From an uncultured Acetatifactor sp. (GTDB lineage Bacteria; Bacillota; Clostridia; Lachnospirales; Lachnospiraceae): a stretch of 42,181 nucleotides of DNA. The stretch's first letter is position 1, and each line of letters begins with the position of its first letter. Of this stretch, positions 15,273 through 23,392 are shown piece after piece. Below the pieces are notes generated by a model. The model was given only the letters and a program-made list of their open reading frames with translations, did not search any database and was not told the origin of the DNA. Location: assembly GCA_910588225.1 (NCBI GenBank), contig CAJUQT010000038.1, positions 1 to 42,181 of the forward strand, written 5' to 3'. The translations under genes were made by a program, and so were the position numbers.

Positions 15273-16700
15273 ATGGAACAGGTGAACTGGGATGAACTGA
15301 AGAAAGAAGTGCCGGAATGGTTTCGCGATGCGAAGTTCGGTATGTTTTTCCATTGGGGGCCATATAGTGTGCCGGCATATCAGAACGAGTGGTATTCCAG
15401 GAATATGTACTGCGGTGGTCTGGAACAGAACCGGTATCATGTGGAAACTTATGGAAAGCTGCATGATTTCGGGTACAAAGATTTCTATCCTATGATGAAG
15501 GGAGAAAAATTTGATGCCGGGGAATGGGCGAAGCTGGTCAAACGTGCCGGAGCCAGATATGCAGGGCCTGTCACGGAGCATTGTGATAATTTCTCCATGT
15601 GGAACAGCAGCGTGAATCCTGTAAACAGCGTAAATTACGGGCCGAAGCGGGATGTGGTTGGAGAATGTATGGAAGCTTTCCGAAAAGAGGGAATCCGCAC
15701 CCTTGCCACCTTCCATCATCAGTGGCTCTGGGGCTGGTTTATGTCTACGGACAACGAGGCGGATGTGTATGACCCGGCTAACGAGATGTACTATGGACCG
15801 GCACTGCCTCTGGAGACAAACCGCTATATTCCGTACCGATATCCCGACGAAGCCTTCTGTAGAACATGGCGTGACAAAGTGTACGAAGTGATCGATAAAT
15901 ATGCGCCGGATGCAATCTATTTTGACAGCCGCACCTGCATTATCAGGGAAGATTACCGTTACTCCATGGCGGATTATTATTATCGGGTGAGAGGAATGAA
16001 AGAGGGAATTATCACCTATAAACAGGAGGATTTTCCCAGAGATATCGGTGTGTATGATATCGAATGCGGAAAATTCTCACGTCCAAGATCTTTCCCATGG
16101 CAGTCTGACGATAGACTGGAGGACAATATTACCTGGTGTATGGTACAGAGTCCGAAGTACAAATCGGCTGAGAGAATCATTCATCAGCTTTGTGATATTG
16201 TTTCCAAAAATGGCAACCTGCTGCTGAATGTGGGACCCTATGCGGACGGCAGCTTTCATCCTGAAGCGGTGGCGGTACTGGAGGAAGTGGGAGACTGGCT
16301 TTCTATAAACGGTGAGGCAATCTATGCCACCAGACCCCATACCATAGCTGCGGAAGGTCCCACTATAGTGGAGGATGAGAACTATGATGAAGCAAAGATA
16401 GAGGAGCAGATTAAGAAAGGGGGAGCGGCAGATGTGCACAGCGAGACTCTGACGGCTGAAGATTTCCGCTTTACCACTCATGGAGATACTCTCTACGCTA
16501 TCGCAATGGGGTGGCCGAAAGACGGAGAATTTCGGATTCGTACTCTGAGAGAGGGCGGTCCCTGCCAAAGAGAGATCAAAGGAGTATTTCTGCTGGGAGA
16601 CGATAAGCCGCTCGTTTTCAGACAAGACAGTGATTCCCTGAAAGTGAAAACTCCCAAGAACAGACCTTGTGCGTATGCGTATGTGCTAAAAATTATTTAA
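15273..16700 (+). CDS. GH29 alpha-L-fucosidase
   Basis: A 475-aa enzyme without signal peptide. GH29 enzymes release alpha-L-fucose by a retaining mechanism. The fold starts with WFRDAKFGMFFHWGPYSVPA. The nucleophile is D218 in DAIYFDSR, and NGNLLLNVGPYADG is the conserved barrel end. The fucose-binding KHHDGF-type block reads EHCDNFSMWNS here (103-112), a notable divergence (KHH to EHC) that could reflect a methylated or otherwise substituted fucose. The acid/base is probably a Glu in YDIECGKF. AAGGAGAG precedes the ATG. It is the last gene of the left arm. Confidence 0.88.
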   Translation: MEQVNWDELKKEVPEWFRDAKFGMFFHWGPYSVPAYQNEWYSRNMYCGGLEQNRYHVETYGKLHDFGYKDFYPMMKGEKFDAGEWAKLVKRAGARYAGPVTEHCDNFSMWNSSVNPVNSVNYGPKRDVVGECMEAFRKEGIRTLATFHHQWLWGWFMSTDNEADVYDPANEMYYGPALPLETNRYIPYRYPDEAFCRTWRDKVYEVIDKYAPDAIYFDSRTCIIREDYRYSMADYYYRVRGMKEGIITYKQEDFPRDIGVYDIECGKFSRPRSFPWQSDDRLEDNITWCMVQSPKYKSAERIIHQLCDIVSKNGNLLLNVGPYADGSFHPEAVAVLEEVGDWLSINGEAIYATRPHTIAAEGPTIVEDENYDEAKIEEQIKKGGAADVHSETLTAEDFRFTTHGDTLYAIAMGWPKDGEFRIRTLREGGPCQREIKGVFLLGDDKPLVFRQDSDSLKVKTPKNRPCAYAYVLKII

Positions 16701-16760
16701 GGATTAAAGTCCGGACAGGGAGTTTCCACAGCTTGAAATTCCGGAAATGTACCATAGCTA

Positions 16761-16813
16761 ACCGCTGCGGTCAATGGAGGCCCCAAAAACGTGCTGCCAT
16801 TGACTGCTGCGGT
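16761..16813. repeat. Imperfect inverted repeat between convergent operons
   Basis: Arms 16761-16777 and 16797-16813 match as inverted repeats at 15 of 17 positions around a 19-nt loop. There is no clear T tract. It could act as a two-way terminator or as an RNA structure. Confidence 0.45.
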
Positions 16814-16848
16814 CATCTGCAGATTGTTAGACATTCAAGTCAAAGAAT

Positions 16849-16867
16849 CTGCTTTGATTCAAAGCAG
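16849..16867 (-). terminator. Terminator of the sensor/regulator/binding-protein operon
   Basis: A perfect 8-bp inverted repeat (16849-16856 with 16860-16867, 3-nt loop) lies 5 bp after the binding-protein stop on the minus strand. A moderately T-rich stretch follows in that direction. Confidence 0.5.
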
Positions 16868-16872
16868 GGCTT

Positions 16873-18543
16873 TCACTGCAGATACTCCCGGTACAGCTCA
16901 TTTTGTCGGTCAATATATTCTTCCAGACCGTTTTCTCTCATATCCTCCAGAACATCTTTCCACATGGCCACGGCATCCTGATCGCCAATAACACAGTCGA
17001 CGAAAGCCTCGAAAGCCCGGTTCGTACTGAAGAGATCCGTGGCCTCCTTTGGAAAGTTCAGGAAGGCATAGGGACGCTCCAGCTGCGTGGTATTATCCCG
17101 GAACCAGAGAGCAGATTTATTACTCAGCTTCATACAGTGCTCTCCATACAGCAGGAAGTTCATCTCATTCATCTCCAGGGAATTCCAGTCGCAGATATCC
17201 CATGTGGCCAGATTGACGAATAAGCTGCTGGAAGGATATTTTTCCGCCAGAGCAGTGGAAAGACTTACAGATTTTCCATCCGCCGAGGTAAGATCCAGAA
17301 GGCACTGGTATTCTCCTGACTCCAATCGGATATAGTCTTCCCCTTCGATTCCGTAATGGCAGAAATCCTGTCCTTCCTCTGACATGAGAAATTCAAAAAG
17401 GGCCAGGATTCTTTCCAGCTTTGCATCATCCACAGAGGAGGAAATATAGGTTTCCGACCAGAAGAGATTACTGGAATTGCTGTATCTCACTCCGTTGGGT
17501 GCGGGGAAAATGGGCAATATATCCACACATTCCTCAAAAGGCTTATCATTTAACATATCCCAATCTTCTTTGAGATCCATCAGACTCATTGGAAAGGATT
17601 TGTACTCCATTGCCCCCAGTCTTCCGGCGGCGAAGTCATCCTGGATGGTCGTTGGAGATTTGCTGTAAAATGCGGGATCCAGTCCGCCGGTTTCATAGAG
17701 GTAACGATAGGCGGATACCACATCCTGAAAGGCATCCGTGGTCCAGGAGGGAACGAAACGACCGTTTTCCTCCACCCAGGAATAGACATTGCATTCCGGG
17801 GCAATACCCAGAATGACCCATTTCCCCAGGGCACTCCGATTATTGACATTATATCCGATGGTATCATCCAGGCCGTTGCCGTCCGGATCATCATTGGCAA
17901 AAGCGGCGGTCAGCTCTGCGAATTCTTCAAAGTTCTGCGGATCGTCATATCCCAGATTATCCATCCAGTCCCTTCGTACCAGTATGGCGGCATCCATAGC
18001 TCCCAGAATCGGATCCATGTAGGAGATTCTGGGGATTGCGTAATATCGGCCGTCGATATAGCGGATACTGGGCGCCGCTTCCAGCATTCCTTTCAGAATG
18101 GGATAGGCGGACATATCTTCAGGCAGAGATCGAATGGATCCCGAACCGACCAAATCGGAATAGGTAGCAGTATCGTTATTATCTGTGGACGACAGAGTAA
18201 TCGTTGCAAACATATCCGGCAGACTGTTCGTGAAGCTCAGGAACTGATATCTTTCCTTGTAATTGGTCCAGGTTACGGACATAGGATGCAATGTGATATT
18301 AAAGAGTTCTTCAATATATCGGGTCATTCCATCCGGCTGCGTAGTTTTTGTCATGGCATCGATATCCCAATACCCCACACTGATATCCATATGTTCCTCA
18401 AAAGAGAGTGTCTGCAGGGAAGAAGGAAGGACAGAGCGGTCCGGTCCGGCATTTGCCTTTTCGAGAGAACAGCTGCAGACAGAGAGGCAAAGCCCGGAGA
18501 AAAGAATAAAAGAATATATTTTTTTATGACGGTTCAGGTTCAT
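16873..18543 (-). CDS. Extracellular solute-binding lipoprotein (carbohydrate ABC transporter or sensor partner)
   Basis: A 556-aa family-1-type solute-binding protein. It has a lysine-rich N-terminus and a hydrophobic core ending VCSC, with C25 as likely lipid anchor. Inside, DISVGYWDIDA, LPDMFATI, ILVRRDWMDNLGY and the Ca-like loop DDPDGNGLDDTIG are typical of the LplA group. AAGGAGG precedes the ATG at 18543; the frame upstream is open but runs through the regulator gene. It overlaps the end of the response regulator by about 20 bp and shares its operon with the sensor kinase, so it may feed the sensor as well as the permeases. A second binding protein is at 23393. Confidence 0.9.
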   Translation of the reverse strand: MNLNRHKKIYSFILFSGLCLSVCSCSLEKANAGPDRSVLPSSLQTLSFEEHMDISVGYWDIDAMTKTTQPDGMTRYIEELFNITLHPMSVTWTNYKERYQFLSFTNSLPDMFATITLSSTDNNDTATYSDLVGSGSIRSLPEDMSAYPILKGMLEAAPSIRYIDGRYYAIPRISYMDPILGAMDAAILVRRDWMDNLGYDDPQNFEEFAELTAAFANDDPDGNGLDDTIGYNVNNRSALGKWVILGIAPECNVYSWVEENGRFVPSWTTDAFQDVVSAYRYLYETGGLDPAFYSKSPTTIQDDFAAGRLGAMEYKSFPMSLMDLKEDWDMLNDKPFEECVDILPIFPAPNGVRYSNSSNLFWSETYISSSVDDAKLERILALFEFLMSEEGQDFCHYGIEGEDYIRLESGEYQCLLDLTSADGKSVSLSTALAEKYPSSSLFVNLATWDICDWNSLEMNEMNFLLYGEHCMKLSNKSALWFRDNTTQLERPYAFLNFPKEATDLFSTNRAFEAFVDCVIGDQDAVAMWKDVLEDMRENGLEEYIDRQNELYREYLQ

Positions 18544-18862
18544 GATAAGCCTCCTTGTCGCTGCCGGCCTTTTTTCGATAGGCGGTAGGGGTACACCCCA
18601 TGGTTTTTTTGAATACCTTTGCAAAATAGAAATAATCACTGTAGCCTACCTGGGCGGCGATGGCGAAAACGGTCTGGTCCGTGTGGGTCAGGAGCCACAG
18701 TGCATGATCGATACGCAGCCCGGTGAGAAAGTTGATAAAGGTAATTCCCATTTCGTGCTTGAAGAGCTGACTGGCGTAATTGGCATTGATAGAACAATGC
18801 TTCGCCAGATCACTGATGGAGATATCCTCCTGATAATGCTGTTCCGTATAATCGATGATCAT
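18524..18862 (-). CDS. AraC-type DNA-binding half of the split YesN-like response regulator
   Basis: 112 residues from the first in-frame Met: two HTH motifs of an AraC domain, ISISDLAKHCSINANYASQL and FAIAAQVGYSDYFYFAKVF, ending in a PTAYRKK motif. The same frame continues upstream without stop to the C9 tract at 18912-18920. One extra C there would join it to the receiver half (18886-19323) as a single protein of about 266 aa. With nine C, translation of this part would need slippage or an internal start. It would activate the permease and glycosidase operons. The 3' end overlaps the binding-protein gene. Confidence 0.85.
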   Translation of the reverse strand: MIIDYTEQHYQEDISISDLAKHCSINANYASQLFKHEMGITFINFLTGLRIDHALWLLTHTDQTVFAIAAQVGYSDYFYFAKVFKKTMGCTPTAYRKKAGSDKEAYHEPEPS

Positions 18863-18885
18863 TTGGACAGATTTGTGGGAGGAGG

Positions 18886-19323
18886 TTATATGCTTACAGG
18901 CATAGGAATCCGGGGGGGGGATAATTCCGGAGCCGAGGGAACGGATTTCTGTTCCTGCAATATATTGTAAGCCTTCTGCATGGAGTCGATAAGTTCGCTT
19001 CGTGAGAAGGGCTTGAGACAGTACCCTACAGCATTGTGCAGCATGGCTTTCTGAGCATAGGCGAATTCCGCATAACTGCTGATGACAATAAACAGTGTCC
19101 GCAGACTTTCCGCGTTGGCTGCCTGCAGGATATCCAAACCGCTCATTCCGGGCAGACGTACGTCCACAAAGGCCAGAGCAGGCTGATGTGTGCGGATATA
19201 TTCAAGGCCTGACAGACCATCATAGAACTCTTCTGTAATTTCGAATAATTCCTGGTTTTTTATGGTCGCAATCAGACTTTTTACCACCCACTTTTCATCG
19301 TCAATTACGATTGCATGATACAT
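18886..19323 (-). CDS. Receiver half of YesN-like response regulator, prematurely ended by frameshift
   Basis: The receiver domain (1-120) has acidic pocket D8/D9 (VIDDEKW), phosphoacceptor D54 (LAFVDVRLPGMSG), and K104 in YCLKPFS. It lies 2 bp after the histidine kinase, its likely partner. After SAPELS the frame enters a poly-C tract (18912-18920 read on the minus strand) and ends eleven codons later. Homologues run straight on into an AraC DNA-binding domain, which is present downstream in the other frame. As written, the product could be phosphorylated but could not bind DNA. Confidence 0.88.
   Translation of the reverse strand: MYHAIVIDDEKWVVKSLIATIKNQELFEITEEFYDGLSGLEYIRTHQPALAFVDVRLPGMSGLDILQAANAESLRTLFIVISSYAEFAYAQKAMLHNAVGYCLKPFSRSELIDSMQKAYNILQEQKSVPSAPELSPPRIPMPVSI
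18912..18920. repeat. G9/C9 homopolymer at the regulator frameshift
   Basis: Nine G on the plus strand (C9 in the coding strand) lie in the linker between receiver and AraC domain. Ten would restore the full response regulator. Such tracts slip readily in replication and are also prone to sequencing error. Confidence 0.85.
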
Positions 19324-19325
19324 AA

Positions 19326-21152
19326 TTAGTTTTCTTCCTTTCTGGTACGATAAGGCACCCTGATCTGGATATTGGTGCCCACACCTTCTTCTGAATCAAT
19401 TAACAAAGTATAATCCGAACCGTAATATAGTACCATTCGGCTGTTTACATTCAATATACCAATACCATCATGACTGGAGAAAGTTTCCGTATCTGCTGAT
19501 TCCGGCCCGTTGTATTTCAGATTTTGCCTGGGAGAATGAGAGATTGCAGTGCGCAGCTTATTGAGCTGATCTTCCGGCATGCCCACCCCGGTATCAAAGA
19601 TCCAGATGGCAAGATACCCATGTTGTGGGTTCTTTCCGGCGCCGATGCGCAGGGAACCGGGTCTCAGACTTTTTTCCAGGCCATGGACTATGGCATTTTC
19701 TACCAGGGGCTGAATAATCATCTTGGGTATGAGACAGTTCAGGGAATCATCCCAGAAATCATAACGAAAAGTAAATTTTTCACCAAAGCGTTCTTTTTGA
19801 ATCATCAGATAGGCCCGGACAATATCCATTTCTTCCTGCAGAGTTACCATATCACTTCCTTTGATACTGTAGCGGAATATTCGCGACAGAGCGTTGGTTA
19901 CAGAGATAATTTTATCATTCATTCCTTCGGCAGCCATACCGCAGATCATAGTCAGGGTATTATAAAGAAAATGTGGATTGACCTGGCTACGAAGCAGGGC
20001 AATTTCAGTCTGACGATTATTTTTTTCCAAATCATACATTCTGAGATATGTATCAAAAATGGTGTGATTCAGCTCATCTGTCTGCTGAAGCATTTCGTTA
20101 AAAGCAGTACAGATATCATTGATTTCCGTGATTTCCACCCGTCCCTGACGGATTGTCACGCCGTCCTTGTAGCTTCGCCTGTCACCGGAAGAAAGGGTTT
20201 TCATGAATCCGGTAATCTGCCGCAGTGAACGAATCAGAGGGTGGTAGAGCATAAAGAGCAAAAGCAGTATTAATGCTGTCAGAGCTCCAGTTCCCAACAG
20301 AAGCCGCATGAAAATCTGCAGCATCTGTTTTCTGGTCTGACTTTTATCTATGAGGACATACAGTGTATGATTGATAACGGGGATGGTATATTTTTTCGCC
20401 GCATAGGTTACGGAATCTTCAATATTGTTGATTCTAAGTGTATTCCCTTCTTTTTCTCTATCAATCATTACTTCATATAAATCAGGATTTCCATATATAA
20501 AGTTGTTCTCTTCATCCAGAAAAATAATTTCCGGATCATAACTTCTGTCTGTGCTGTCATAGGCGTTGTTAAACAGGCTGTCCACATCAATGGCCAGAAA
20601 AAGGATTCCAAGATAACGGCTTACTCCTGTGCCCAGCGAATAGATGGGCATGGCCAGAATATGACAGACTGTGTTGCTGATTGTGGTAACTCCCGCGCAG
20701 CGGTAGGAAAAGCGGGATTCTGACAGAGACTGCGCAAATAGTTTATAGTTATCCGACGACCCGTTCAGGGCAGCAAAACGGTTGTCTGAGCTATAGACAG
20801 CGATATCCATAATATTTGAATTCAACAAAGCAGTACTGTTCAGCTGGCTTTCCAATTGCAGATAAGTCTCATAGGTTTTCAGGGACTCGGGCGTCATGAG
20901 ATAATTCTGAACTTGTTGGTTATAGGCAATGCTGTAACAGATATGTTCATAATTCTCATATGCTTCCATTGTATTTTTGGCCAGCTGAGAGGAGTAAGAT
21001 TCCAGACTGCTGTTCCAGAACGTGTCCTGAAGTTTTGTAAAATCATAGACACTGTAAAGGATAATACCAACCGTACAGAGGAAAAACAAAGTCAGGATAA
21101 GGACAAATTGTTTTGCCAGAGGCAATTGTATTTTGTTTCCTTTTGTAATCAT
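19326..21152 (-). CDS. YesM-like sensor histidine kinase
   Basis: A 608-aa membrane kinase. TM1 is at about 15-35; an extracellular sensor domain of about 245 residues (36-280) is followed by TM2 (282-303) and a HAMP-like linker. The His_kinase block is RSQVNPHFLYNTL with H394 as phosphoacceptor. The HATPase_c domain shows PLVENAIVHGLEKS (N box) and DTGVGMPE (G1). This family senses extracellular carbohydrates, often with a binding protein, and pairs with YesN-type regulators. AAAGGAGAG precedes the ATG. It is first in the minus operon, divergent from the permeases. Confidence 0.93.
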   Translation of the reverse strand: MITKGNKIQLPLAKQFVLILTLFFLCTVGIILYSVYDFTKLQDTFWNSSLESYSSQLAKNTMEAYENYEHICYSIAYNQQVQNYLMTPESLKTYETYLQLESQLNSTALLNSNIMDIAVYSSDNRFAALNGSSDNYKLFAQSLSESRFSYRCAGVTTISNTVCHILAMPIYSLGTGVSRYLGILFLAIDVDSLFNNAYDSTDRSYDPEIIFLDEENNFIYGNPDLYEVMIDREKEGNTLRINNIEDSVTYAAKKYTIPVINHTLYVLIDKSQTRKQMLQIFMRLLLGTGALTALILLLLFMLYHPLIRSLRQITGFMKTLSSGDRRSYKDGVTIRQGRVEITEINDICTAFNEMLQQTDELNHTIFDTYLRMYDLEKNNRQTEIALLRSQVNPHFLYNTLTMICGMAAEGMNDKIISVTNALSRIFRYSIKGSDMVTLQEEMDIVRAYLMIQKERFGEKFTFRYDFWDDSLNCLIPKMIIQPLVENAIVHGLEKSLRPGSLRIGAGKNPQHGYLAIWIFDTGVGMPEDQLNKLRTAISHSPRQNLKYNGPESADTETFSSHDGIGILNVNSRMVLYYGSDYTLLIDSEEGVGTNIQIRVPYRTRKEEN

Positions 21153-21411
21153 GCTTTCTCTCCTTTGGCTGCTTTACGTTTCTACTTCCCCATTATAATA
21201 CATAAAAGCAACATACAAATATGTAAAAAAAACAGAATATGTAAGAAAAATACATAATGTATAATCAAGATGTGGAAAATGTGTAAAATTTGCATAAATG
21301 TTCATGGTTTTCTCCATTCTAATCATGCGAAATCCACACTAAAATAAAAAACAGTAAAAGACATTTGTTTGTGTTTTTTATTAAATATTTGAACTTAAAG
21401 GGAGGAAGAAT
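21153..21411. promoter_or_regulatory. Divergent control region between sensor operon and permease operon
   Basis: 259 bp of AT-rich DNA. The 9-mer AATATGTAA occurs at 21218-21226 and 21236-21244 (18 bp apart), with a one-mismatch copy at 21278-21286 on the same strand. This spacing is typical of direct-repeat sites for dimeric AraC-type regulators. A TATAAT at 21260-21265 could be a -10 element toward the permeases, although no good -35 fits. Binding by the adjacent response regulator is inferred. Confidence 0.5.
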
Positions 21412-22362
21412 ATGGCAAAGACATCTAAAAATGCCGCTGCGCTGATCAAAAAGAAAAGCTTCTGGACACGGGCCTGCCGGCAGAAGGGATTGCTGTTAAT
21501 GGCACTGATACCAGTTATCTTTATTTTTGTTTTTCAGTACATACCCATTTACGGAATCTTGATTGCTTTCAAAAATTATAAGGGTTCCAAGGGGGTCTGG
21601 GGAAGCGCCTGGCTTCAGCCATTCTACCAGAACTTCGTGACGTTTTTCAAAAATGTGGAGTGTGGTCAGATTATCTGGAATACCCTGAAGATCGGTACGC
21701 TGACTTTACTTTTTACATTTCCTCTGCCAATCATCTATGCTCTTCTCATCAATGAGATGCGGGGCAAAACCTATAAAAAGGTGGTGCAGACTATTTCGTA
21801 TATTCCTCACTTTATCTCGGTGGTGGTGGTGTGTTCCATGCTTCACGGATTCTGTTCTCTGAACGGTTTCTTTAATGATATTCGGGCATTTTTCAGTCTG
21901 GAGAGAGTGAATCTGAATGCCGGGGATACGAATTTCCTGATTATGTATATTCTGTCGGCTGTCTGGCAGGGGGTAGGCTGGGGTTCTATTCTGTATTTGT
22001 CGGCATTGACCAATGTGGATACGTCTCTTTATGATGTGGCGAATATAGACGGCGCCAACCGCTGGCAGAAAATGAAAAACATTGCGATTCCCGCTATTAT
22101 GCCAACGATTACAATCCTGTTGATTATGAATACAGGCAATGTGCTGAGCAGCGATTATACTAAAATTCTGCTGATGCAGAATGCCACCAACAGAGATGCT
22201 ACGGAAACCATTGCCACCTTTGTATATCAGGTAGGTATTCAGGAAGGGCGGTTCTCTTACTCTACGGCGATCAACCTGTTCCAGTCGATTATCTGTTTCA
22301 TTCTGGTCTACGGCGCTAACACCATTACGCGTAAGCTGAGCCCGGAAAACAGCATGTGGTAA
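21412..22362 (+). CDS. Carbohydrate ABC transporter permease (LplB/YtcP-type, first subunit)
   Basis: A 316-aa inner-membrane protein with six predicted helices; the first is LLLMALIPVIFIFVFQYIPI. The EAA-loop motif that contacts the ATPase reads DVANIDGANRWQKMKNIAIPAI (about 217-238), split here only for length. GGGAGG precedes the ATG. It is followed 15 bp later by the second permease and then by a binding protein. No ATPase is present; in this transporter type a common MsmX-like ATPase encoded elsewhere is normally used. Confidence 0.93.
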   Translation: MAKTSKNAAALIKKKSFWTRACRQKGLLLMALIPVIFIFVFQYIPIYGILIAFKNYKGSKGVWGSAWLQPFYQNFVTFFKNVECGQIIWNTLKIGTLTLLFTFPLPIIYALLINEMRGKTYKKVVQTISYIPHFISVVVVCSMLHGFCSLNGFFNDIRAFFSLERVNLNAGDTNFLIMYILSAVWQGVGWGSILYLSALTNVDTSLYDVANIDGANRWQKMKNIAIPAIMPTITILLIMNTGNVLSSDYTKILLMQNATNRDATETIATFVYQVGIQEGRFSYSTAINLFQSIICFILVYGANTITRKLSPENSMW

Positions 22363-22377
22363 AAAGGAGGCAAATTC

Positions 22378-23289
22378 ATGGCCAGGAAAAAAGAAAAAGA
22401 AGTGGAAGTTAAAAGCAATATTTACATAGGCAGCAGGACTTTTGACGTGATATTGATTCTTGTGATGGCGCTTTTGTCTCTGATTTTCATTTATCCGTTT
22501 TTAAATGTGCTTGCAATATCATTTTCCAGTAACAGTGCCATTGTTACAGGACAGGTGACTTTCTTTCCAAAGGATTTTATTTTGGACGGATATAAGATGC
22601 TGTTCAAGGATGAGAACATTTTCCAAGCTTATTTTAATACCATTGTCATTGCTGCAGGGAGTGTGGTATTCTCGCTGACACTGACATCCCTGATGGCTTA
22701 TGTCATGATGGTGCCGGACTTTGTACTGAAAAAACCTCTTTCCATCTATCTGCTGATTACCATGTTCTTCAGCGGCGGTACCATTCCCAGTTATCTGCTG
22801 ATTCGTAATCTGGGACTTTATAATACCATATGGGCGTTGATATTGCCCGGTGCCGTATCGGCTTACAATGTGTTCGTCTACAGAGCATTTTTCAAGGGAA
22901 TTTCTCTGGAGCTGAGGGAGGCGGCCAAGATTGACGGTGCGGGCGAGTTTGGCATTCTGGTGAAGATTTATATGCCTCTGTCCAAGGCTTTGTACGCCAC
23001 ATTCGGCATGATGTGCGCAGTGGGAGTGTGGAACAGCTATTTCAGTGCGCTGCTCTATATTCAGGATAAGGAACGTCAGCCCATTCAGATGGTATTGCGC
23101 AGGATTGTGTTTGCCAACGGAATCGGCGCTATGCAGAATGCAAATGACATGATCAGCAACGGCAAGCTGAACCAGCTGAATGTGCAGTATGCCTGTATCA
23201 TCGTGACCATGGGACCTATCCTGCTGGCTTACCCTTTTGTGCAGAAGTATTTTGTAAAGGGAATGCAGGTAGGTGCGGTCAAGGGTTGA
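22378..23289 (+). CDS. Carbohydrate ABC transporter permease (YtcP/MalG-type, second subunit)
   Basis: A 303-aa membrane protein with six helices. The first is FDVILILVMALLSLIFIYPF, and the EAA loop reads LREAAKIDGAGEFGILVKIY (about 181-200). The C-terminus ends FVKGMQVGAVKG, as in this subgroup. AAAGGAGG lies between it and the first permease. Together the two form the membrane channel for the binding protein(s) of the locus. Confidence 0.93.
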   Translation: MARKKEKEVEVKSNIYIGSRTFDVILILVMALLSLIFIYPFLNVLAISFSSNSAIVTGQVTFFPKDFILDGYKMLFKDENIFQAYFNTIVIAAGSVVFSLTLTSLMAYVMMVPDFVLKKPLSIYLLITMFFSGGTIPSYLLIRNLGLYNTIWALILPGAVSAYNVFVYRAFFKGISLELREAAKIDGAGEFGILVKIYMPLSKALYATFGMMCAVGVWNSYFSALLYIQDKERQPIQMVLRRIVFANGIGAMQNANDMISNGKLNQLNVQYACIIVTMGPILLAYPFVQKYFVKGMQVGAVKG

Positions 23290-23340
23290 GGGACAGACCA
23301 TTTTGAGGTAATTATGTTTGCCGGTTTCACTTAAGAGTAT

Positions 23341-23364
23341 AAAGAAAGCCAACAGAGCTTCTTT
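23341..23364 (+). other. Intercistronic stem-loop before the binding-protein gene
   Basis: AAAGAAAGC pairs with GCTTCTTT (one bulge) around a 7-nt loop, with no T run. In transporter operons such hairpins often protect or process the mRNA so that the binding protein is made in excess over the permeases. Confidence 0.4.
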
Positions 23365-23392
23365 ATATATAAAAAAGATAAGGAGGAAAATT

